A stretch of DNA of 64,000 bases, from NCBI GenBank assembly GCA_949291545.1, contig CASEWB010000011.1, positions 1-64,000 of the forward strand, read 5' to 3'. A program made the translations under genes and the position numbers. This document shows positions 59,439-64,000 of the stretch, one piece after another (within the stretch, counting starts at the first letter, position 1; each line of letters begins with the position of its first letter). Under the pieces are notes generated by a model. That model was not told where the DNA came from. It saw only the letters and a program-made list of their open reading frames with translations, and ran no database searches. This DNA comes from an uncultured bacterium. GTDB lineage: Bacteria; Elusimicrobiota; Elusimicrobia; Elusimicrobiales; Elusimicrobiaceae.

Positions 59439-60413
59439 ATGGAAGAAAGAAATTTGGCATTTATCCGCAAAGCAACAGAAGGGGATGCTGCCTATATTCA
59501 AACCCATTTGCCAGATACTGACGATTTAACGCGCCAGCGTGCTTTTGTGTATGGAACTGTTCCTGTACAAAAAATATTGTTGGAAGCCGGTGTTAACGTA
59601 AATGCCACTCCTTGTTTTGAGGGAAATCTTCCCAATTTCCCCGCATGGGGTTACTTGGAACCCCACTACGGCGTTTCTGCACACGCTACCGCCACCGCTT
59701 TGCTGCGGGCGTGTGTTATGGGAAATAATGAGCAGGCGCGCTTTTTAATTCAGCAAGGGGCGGATGTGAACATAGCTGGGCAGCTGGATGACGAACCAGA
59801 CAAGGATACTTGGTTGTCTGTACTGGACGGTTCTTTTGCTCTATGGGCGGCTATTAGTAAGAAAAACGCACCGCTGATGAGTATGTTACTTGAAGCGGGG
59901 GCGGACGTAAACTGGCCGCAAAACCTTAGTTTACCCTATAATGCATTGTATGCGGCCTTGCGTACGGGGGATCTTTTTTTTGCAGAGTTATTGCAGCAAT
60001 ACACCGCTAAATTTACAGATTCTAAATCCCGTGCGCTATTGAGTGCGCTAGCGGTTCTTAAACACGGGGATATCCCTGCGCTTAAGGAAATTTTGGGTGC
60101 GGAGGACCCCATGTTTATTTTTTTCGGAGAGAGTTTTTTACTCTTTTGCTTGCGGCGTGGGTATTTAAAGTATGCAAAATTATTATTGGCGGCAGGGGCA
60201 GACCCAGATGCAAAAGACACCTTAGGGCAAGCGCCTTTAACTGTAGCCTTAAACAACAAAAGTAAAGAGAGCTTAGAAATGCTGTTGGCGGCGGGGGCTG
60301 ATACGGGAATAAAAGATGTTTTCGGGCGGGATCTAGTGCAGCAGGCCTTAGATAAACAAGCGGGAGAAGATATTGTAGATAGGTTGAAAAATATCATCGG
60401 TAAACATCATTAA
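59439..60413 (+). CDS. Ankyrin-repeat protein (cytoplasmic)
   Basis: A 324-residue protein with no signal peptide or membrane segment. Six or more ankyrin repeats are visible: VPVQKILLEAGVNVNATP, ATALLRACVMGNNEQARFLI, ALWAAISKKNAPLMSMLL followed by EAGADVN, and LRRGYLKYAKLLLAAGADPD, then QAPLTVALNNKSKESLEMLL. The start at 59439 is chosen because CAGGAAA lies upstream; an in-frame ATG at 59412 is an alternative. It could be a cytoplasmic regulator or an effector; nothing in the sequence decides this. The A+T content is higher than in the neighbouring genes. Confidence 0.85.
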   Translation: MEERNLAFIRKATEGDAAYIQTHLPDTDDLTRQRAFVYGTVPVQKILLEAGVNVNATPCFEGNLPNFPAWGYLEPHYGVSAHATATALLRACVMGNNEQARFLIQQGADVNIAGQLDDEPDKDTWLSVLDGSFALWAAISKKNAPLMSMLLEAGADVNWPQNLSLPYNALYAALRTGDLFFAELLQQYTAKFTDSKSRALLSALAVLKHGDIPALKEILGAEDPMFIFFGESFLLFCLRRGYLKYAKLLLAAGADPDAKDTLGQAPLTVALNNKSKESLEMLLAAGADTGIKDVFGRDLVQQALDKQAGEDIVDRLKNIIGKHH

Positions 60414-60451
60414 ACACCGTAAAAAATTTTTCTTTTTGATTTTGGATATGC

Positions 60452-60457
60452 TATAAT
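60452..60457 (+). promoter_or_regulatory. -10 box of tRNA-Ala
   Basis: TATAAT lies 45 nt before the tRNA. The flanking sequence C-TATAATAAATAT resembles that of the tRNA-Met promoter. No convincing -35 box was found. Confidence 0.5.
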
Positions 60458-60501
60458 AAATATGTCAGAAGGAAACCCCAGACGTAAAAAACCGATTTTT
60501 C

Positions 60502-60577
60502 GGGCGTGTAGCTCAGCTGGGAGAGCGCCTCGTTCGCAACGAGGAGGTCGTCGGTTCGATCCCGATCACGTCCACCA
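60502..60577 (+). tRNA. tRNA-Ala (anticodon CGC)
   Basis: The acceptor stem GGGCGTG/CACGTCC includes the G3-U70 wobble pair that defines alanine identity. The D arm is GCTC/GAGC, the anticodon arm CCTCG-TTCGCAA-CGAGG, and the T arm GTCGG/CCGAT-type with TTCGATC. CCA is encoded (ACCA). It is immediately followed by a hairpin terminator. Confidence 0.95.
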
Positions 60578-60648
60578 TTTAGAAACCACGCGAAAGCGTG
60601 GTTTTTTATTGGGGACGAGGCGCGTTTAGGTTCCGAAGTGAGCGGAGG
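60576..60648 (+). repeat. Direct repeat after tRNA-Ala, copy 1, with terminator
   Basis: This 73-bp block starts at the tRNA 3' end, contains the terminator AAACCACGC/GCGTGGTTT plus T6 (60583-60607) and ends AAGTGAGCGGAGG. It recurs 104 bp downstream with few changes. Confidence 0.75.
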
Positions 60649-60752
60649 CGGTCGTCGGGCAGGTCCCGCTCGCGTTCCCCATTTAGAAACCACGCGAAAG
60701 CGTGGTTTTTTATTGGGAACGAGGCGCGTTTTGCTCCCGAAGTGAGCGGAGG
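60649..60752 (+). repeat. Direct repeat copy 2, preceded by a decayed tRNA-Ala 3' half
   Basis: Positions 60680-60752 repeat 60576-60648, including the terminator hairpin (60687-60711). The 31 bases before it (60649-60679) align with the T-arm and acceptor end of the tRNA (23 of 32 matches at the same 104-bp offset). This shows that the 3' part of the tRNA was duplicated together with its terminator and has since decayed. Confidence 0.65.
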
Positions 60753-60973
60753 AGCCCAATTTTTGCTCCATACAGTGAAATTTCCTGTGTGTGGAAAGAA
60801 ATCCTCACCCGCTGAATCACAAAACGTTTCATTCCGATATTTTTCGCGTCCGGTAGTAAAGCTTGAAAAATACAGGTAACTGAATTATATTATTAGAAAA
60901 GATTAGAGTGAAATCCCGTACGGTGAGTTTTGTTCTAGTCAGCCGTTTTGTATTTAAAAGGCAAGAGGCGTTT

Positions 60974-62176
60974 ATGAAAAAAATTCTTTTCGTCTTACTG
61001 TTTTGTGTTGTGGCTCCGTACGTCGGTGCCTGGGGGCTGCTGCCGGAATTTGTAAAACTCCAACCTGCCCAATACAAGCAAAACAACGGCTATCGTAAAT
61101 TTTTACTGTATGACATTGTTTCCGGGCGGCCGGGATTGCGGGTGTGCACAAGCACGCGTTTTCGCAATAAAGTGCAGGAAGATGAACTGTTTAACAATAC
61201 CCAAGCGGCTTTTTCGGTTATTTTCCGTACGGTGCGGAACACCATCCAAAACAGCGGCCGTGCGCAAGAATTCCAGGATTTCCTTTCCGTGTGGCCGGAT
61301 GCGTTTCAGTTGCAGCGGGTAGTGCCGCCGGAGGGAAAAGAATGTAATGCCATCGCCGGGAAATATGACCTTCAAATCAAAGGCCGGGCCACTGCGGTTC
61401 CGATTGATACCGGCTATCAGCTGGAATATGGTATGCAAGGGTACGCCGCGCCGCAAATGGACCCGAAAACTTCCTCCTGGACGGTGTTATTGTCTACGGA
61501 TCAAAGCAAAAACAAACGTATGGGGATTGCTTTGCACGAAACGGCGCATTTATTGGGGTTGGCGGATCAATATAATAACCAGGATTCGGATAGAGCCTAT
61601 TCCTTGGCGGCTTTTGAAGATTTGACGAAAATAGATTCCATTATGCGTGCTTTTTCGCACTCCGGCCGGGATGTGCTTACCTGCGATGACGTGGAAGGAA
61701 TAATTAATGCGGTAGATTTTATTTTGCGGCAGGAAGGCGTTTCTTCCAAACGGCTTGAAAACGGCTGGGCCGATTTATGTGGGCGCAATTATGTCTATAT
61801 AGGGGGAAAACCCGTCCGCAACAACGATCCTGCCCGCGCTAAACAAAACCGGGATGCTTTTGCCCGCTGGGCGGCTGCGGGGTATGCCCCTCATGCTCAA
61901 CCGCTGTTTGCCGATAAAGCCCGGCAAGTACAGCAGGCGGTGCGCGATAGTTTGAACGGCTTGGCGCAATTGGAAGATAAAAAACGGGACATCACTTTGC
62001 AGATTGAATCTAAATCCTATGAGCTCGCGCACGCCAAAGACTACGGGTGGACCGCCAAACAGAAACAAGCCGTCCGGCAAGAATTGTTGCGCCTGCGGCA
62101 AGAGCTAAAACGGCTGGAAGCGCAAACCGCCAGGCAGCCGGCCGCGGCCGGATTCGGCGGAGGGGTAATGCCATAG
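60974..62176 (+). CDS. Secreted metzincin-like zinc peptidase with C-terminal coiled coil
   Basis: A 400-residue exported protein. The start at 60974 gives signal peptide MKKILFVLLFCVVAPYVGA; GAGGCG lies upstream. The zinc site HETAHLLGLAD (residues 188-198) fits HExxHxxGxxD, with Asp as third ligand as in snapalysin-type (M7) peptidases, and SIMRAFS (Met near residue 224) would be the Met-turn. Four cysteines flank the domain. The last ~85 residues (about 320-385) are a long Lys/Glu/Leu/Gln helix, likely a coiled coil. No known family is recognised over the full length. Secretion to the periplasm or outside is expected. Confidence 0.75.
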   Translation: MKKILFVLLFCVVAPYVGAWGLLPEFVKLQPAQYKQNNGYRKFLLYDIVSGRPGLRVCTSTRFRNKVQEDELFNNTQAAFSVIFRTVRNTIQNSGRAQEFQDFLSVWPDAFQLQRVVPPEGKECNAIAGKYDLQIKGRATAVPIDTGYQLEYGMQGYAAPQMDPKTSSWTVLLSTDQSKNKRMGIALHETAHLLGLADQYNNQDSDRAYSLAAFEDLTKIDSIMRAFSHSGRDVLTCDDVEGIINAVDFILRQEGVSSKRLENGWADLCGRNYVYIGGKPVRNNDPARAKQNRDAFARWAAAGYAPHAQPLFADKARQVQQAVRDSLNGLAQLEDKKRDITLQIESKSYELAHAKDYGWTAKQKQAVRQELLRLRQELKRLEAQTARQPAAAGFGGGVMP

Positions 62177-62227
62177 CCGGCTGGCGGCCTTGCCGCATGT
62201 CGGAGGACGGGGGCTGACTATTTTAGC

Positions 62228-62257
62228 AAGATGCTTTCCGTTGGAAAGCATCTTTTT
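62228..62257 (+). terminator. Intrinsic terminator after the peptidase gene
   Basis: An AAGATGCTTTCC/GGAAAGCATCTT stem is followed by T6. Confidence 0.85.
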
Positions 62258-62320
62258 TCACGGAAGGTTCGGCACATCTCCGCTGCCCTTTGCTCTCCTA
62301 AAATGCTAAAATAAAGCTAT

Positions 62321-63550
62321 ATGGCTAAACTAGTACGCGGGTTTAGAGACATCTTTGAACCCCAATCCAAAAATTTTACCGAGCTGGAAAACTGCGCCCG
62401 CGGCGTATTTTCCCTCTATGGGTTTGGCGAGCTGCGCCTGCCCACGGTGGAGCTGAAAGAACTCTACATCAAATCCACCGGCGAGACGACCGACATCGTA
62501 CAAAAAGAAATGTACGCCTTTGAAGACGCCGGCCACCGCCAGCTGGCCATCCGCCCGGAAGGCACCCCCGGCGTGGTGCGTGCGTATTTGGAAAATAATT
62601 TTACGCAAAACGCGCCCGTGCAAAAGTTTTATTACATCGGCAATATGTTCCGCGCGGAACGCCCGCAGGCGGGCCGCTACCGCGAGTTTGAACAAATCGG
62701 CGCGGAATACATCGGCAACTCGGCCCCGGCGGCGGACGCCGAAGTGATTTTGATGTTGAAAGACATTGTTTCCCAATTTGGCGCCAAAAACTACAAAGTC
62801 AAAATCAACAGTTTAGGCTGCGATAAATGCCGCCCGCTCTACCGCCAGGAACTGATTGATTTCCTGTCCAAAGAAAAAGACACCCTTTGCGAAAACTGCC
62901 AAACGCGCTTGGAAAAAAATCCGCTGCGCGTGCTGGACTGCAAAATTGACGGAGCCCGTTTTGCGGGCCGCGTCCCCACGATGAAACTCTGCCCCGAATG
63001 CCAGGCCCACTTTGACGAAGTGCAGGCCCTGCTGAAAGGCAAAATTGATTTTGAAGTGGACCCGATGCTCGTGCGCGGGTTGGATTATTATTCCCGCACC
63101 GTGTTTGAATTCCAGGCGGGGGACGTTTCCCAAAACGCCATTGCCGCCGGCGGACGCTATGACACGCTGGTCAAAAATATGGGCGGCCCGGCCACCCCGG
63201 CCATCGGCTGGGCGATGGGCGCCGAACGCGTGATTATGGCCCGCGGCGAGACCGAACACCCGAAAGAAAAAAGCATTTATGTCGTGTCGCTGGAAAAGGA
63301 CTGCAACGAAACCGCTTTTAATTTGATGCAGGACTTGCGCCGCGCCGGCATCCGCACGGAAGGCGGCCTGTTTGACAAGAACGTCAAAGGCCAGATGAAA
63401 CAAGCCGACCGCTGCGGCGCCGCCTACGCGCTTATTTTGGGCGGCAACGAGCTTGCACAGCGCGCCGTGACGCTTAAGGACTTAACCACCGGCGAGCAGA
63501 AGCAAATTCCATTTGAAGCATTAATTGACGAGGTTAAAAAACTTTTATGA
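62321..63550 (+). CDS. hisS: Histidyl-tRNA synthetase
   Basis: Class II synthetase of 409 residues. It starts MAKLVRGFRDIFEPQSKNF, and has RPEGTPGVVRAYLENN (motif 2 region), FYYIGNMFRAERPQAGRYREF, VRGLDYYSRTVFEFQ and FGAERV-type motif 3 IGWAMGAERVIMARGE. The C-terminal anticodon-binding domain follows. A TAAAAT box (62307-62312) ends 8 nt before the ATG, with no ribosome-binding site, so its mRNA is leaderless or nearly so. A CEN..C and CPEC zinc-like insert (residues near 165-220) is present. aspS overlaps by 4 nt, the usual hisS-aspS order. Confidence 0.97.
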   Translation: MAKLVRGFRDIFEPQSKNFTELENCARGVFSLYGFGELRLPTVELKELYIKSTGETTDIVQKEMYAFEDAGHRQLAIRPEGTPGVVRAYLENNFTQNAPVQKFYYIGNMFRAERPQAGRYREFEQIGAEYIGNSAPAADAEVILMLKDIVSQFGAKNYKVKINSLGCDKCRPLYRQELIDFLSKEKDTLCENCQTRLEKNPLRVLDCKIDGARFAGRVPTMKLCPECQAHFDEVQALLKGKIDFEVDPMLVRGLDYYSRTVFEFQAGDVSQNAIAAGGRYDTLVKNMGGPATPAIGWAMGAERVIMARGETEHPKEKSIYVVSLEKDCNETAFNLMQDLRRAGIRTEGGLFDKNVKGQMKQADRCGAAYALILGGNELAQRAVTLKDLTTGEQKQIPFEALIDEVKKLL

Positions 63551-64000
63551 AACGAACGAACTACTGCGGGGACATTACCGCTTCCCTGCTAGGCACCAAA
63601 CAAACCTTGTGCGGTTGGGTGAACAGCTACCGCAACCACGGGGGGGTGCTGTTTATTGATTTACGCGACCGCAGCGGCATTTGCCAAGTGGTGGTGGAAC
63701 CTTCCAAACCGTTTTTTGCGGAAGCTTCCGCCGTGCGCAACGAATATGTAATTGAAGTGACGGGCACCGTCAACCGCCGTATTGAAGGGGCCGTCAATAA
63801 AAATATGAAAACGGGCGAAGTGGAAGTCGTGGCGGAAGAATTTAGAGTGTTAAACACTTCTATTCCGCTTCCGTTTGACGTGGAAAAATCCCGCTCCGTA
63901 GCCGAAGAAATCCGCCTTAAATACCGCTACCTGGATTTACGCAACCCCAAGATGTACGCCAACTTGCTTTTGCGCCACCGCCTGATGCAGGCCGCGCGCC
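63547..64000 (+). CDS. aspS: Aspartyl-tRNA synthetase, N-terminal part (continues beyond window)
   Basis: Only the first 151 residues are in the window. The OB-fold anticodon-binding domain reads LCGWVNSYRNHGGVLFIDLRDRSGICQVV. The linker VAEEIRLKYRYLDLRNPKM is the conserved entry to the catalytic domain and is typical of AspS. The ATGA overlaps the hisS stop by 4 nt. Whether the enzyme is discriminating or not cannot be told because the catalytic domain lies outside the window. Confidence 0.93.
   Translation, partial: MKRTNYCGDITASLLGTKQTLCGWVNSYRNHGGVLFIDLRDRSGICQVVVEPSKPFFAEASAVRNEYVIEVTGTVNRRIEGAVNKNMKTGEVEVVAEEFRVLNTSIPLPFDVEKSRSVAEEIRLKYRYLDLRNPKMYANLLLRHRLMQAAR

Noticed and set aside
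60451-60771. A 106-codon minus-strand frame across the tRNA-Ala gene, containing DRDRTDDLLVANEALSQLSY
   Set aside because: This peptide is the well-known false translation of the antisense strand of a tRNA gene; the rest runs through the duplicated terminators.

Overview
The window is a 64-kb piece of a Gram-negative bacterial chromosome of roughly 50 percent GC, densely packed with genes on both strands. The best taxonomic guess, from gene content alone, is an Elusimicrobiota-like (Elusimicrobium-related) organism. The basis is many single, scattered genes for type IV pilin-like proteins (six with intact GFTL[IT]E[LM] prepilin signals), combined with lipid A/Kdo/heptose genes, MEP-pathway isoprenoid genes and ankyrin-repeat proteins. 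This placement is an inference that a marker-gene tree would have to confirm.

Layout, left to right. 1-7.8 kb: the end of a cysteine-rich secreted protein, an ABC-F ATPase, a RhlE-type helicase, a divergent pair of pilin genes, a promoter-plus-terminator unit encoding a 29-residue peptide, and nadB. 7.9-15.4 kb: pyrG, then an LPS-precursor operon on the minus strand (htrB/lpxL-like, gmhB, DUF3108 lipoprotein, hldE kinase domain, kdsB), and lpxK on the plus strand. 15.4-17.0 kb: two direct copies of a ~460-bp non-coding repeat flanking a pilin gene. 17.0-19.3 kb: an operon of a glycosyltransferase, an intact polysaccharide deacetylase and a degenerate paralogue of it. 19.5-21.6 kb: a TPR lipoprotein, tRNA-Met, and two envelope proteins of unknown function. 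21.7-30.2 kb: the classical rimP-nusA-infB-rbfA-nrnA-truB-ribF set, split between infB and rbfA by a DUF190 gene and an opposing pilin gene. 30.3-31.6 kb: a TetR regulator with a palindromic operator and a paired SMR transporter. 31.6-35.3 kb: a GNAT enzyme, a beta-barrel protein, an acyl-ACP thioesterase, a pilin and an AT-rich acyltransferase.

35.5-47.2 kb (minus strand) is a long housekeeping block. In transcription order it reads rpsB-tsf, pyrH-frr, uppS-alkD-like-GNAT, cdsA-dxr-rseP-ispG-proS. It covers translation, undecaprenyl and phospholipid precursors, the MEP pathway and a site-2 protease. 47.4-57.2 kb: a GLQLG-repeat surface protein, nadE (glutaminase nucleophile apparently lost), a subtilase, a MATE transporter, then DUF177-rpmF-plsX-fabG-acpP-rnc and a membrane-anchored ankyrin protein. 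57.3-64 kb: a pilin, asnS, a second ankyrin protein, tRNA-Ala(CGC), a HExxHxxGxxD metallopeptidase, hisS and the start of aspS.

Points that stand out: the scattered pilin genes, two of which have T12/T13 tracts just upstream of a shared promoter-like sequence; the repeats around one pilin gene; the small-peptide/structured-RNA unit; a series of genes whose -10 box lies exactly 6 nt before the start codon (leaderless mRNAs); and several degenerate enzymes (NadE glutaminase domain, pseudo-deacetylase). No CRISPR array, insertion sequence, rRNA gene or replication origin was seen.
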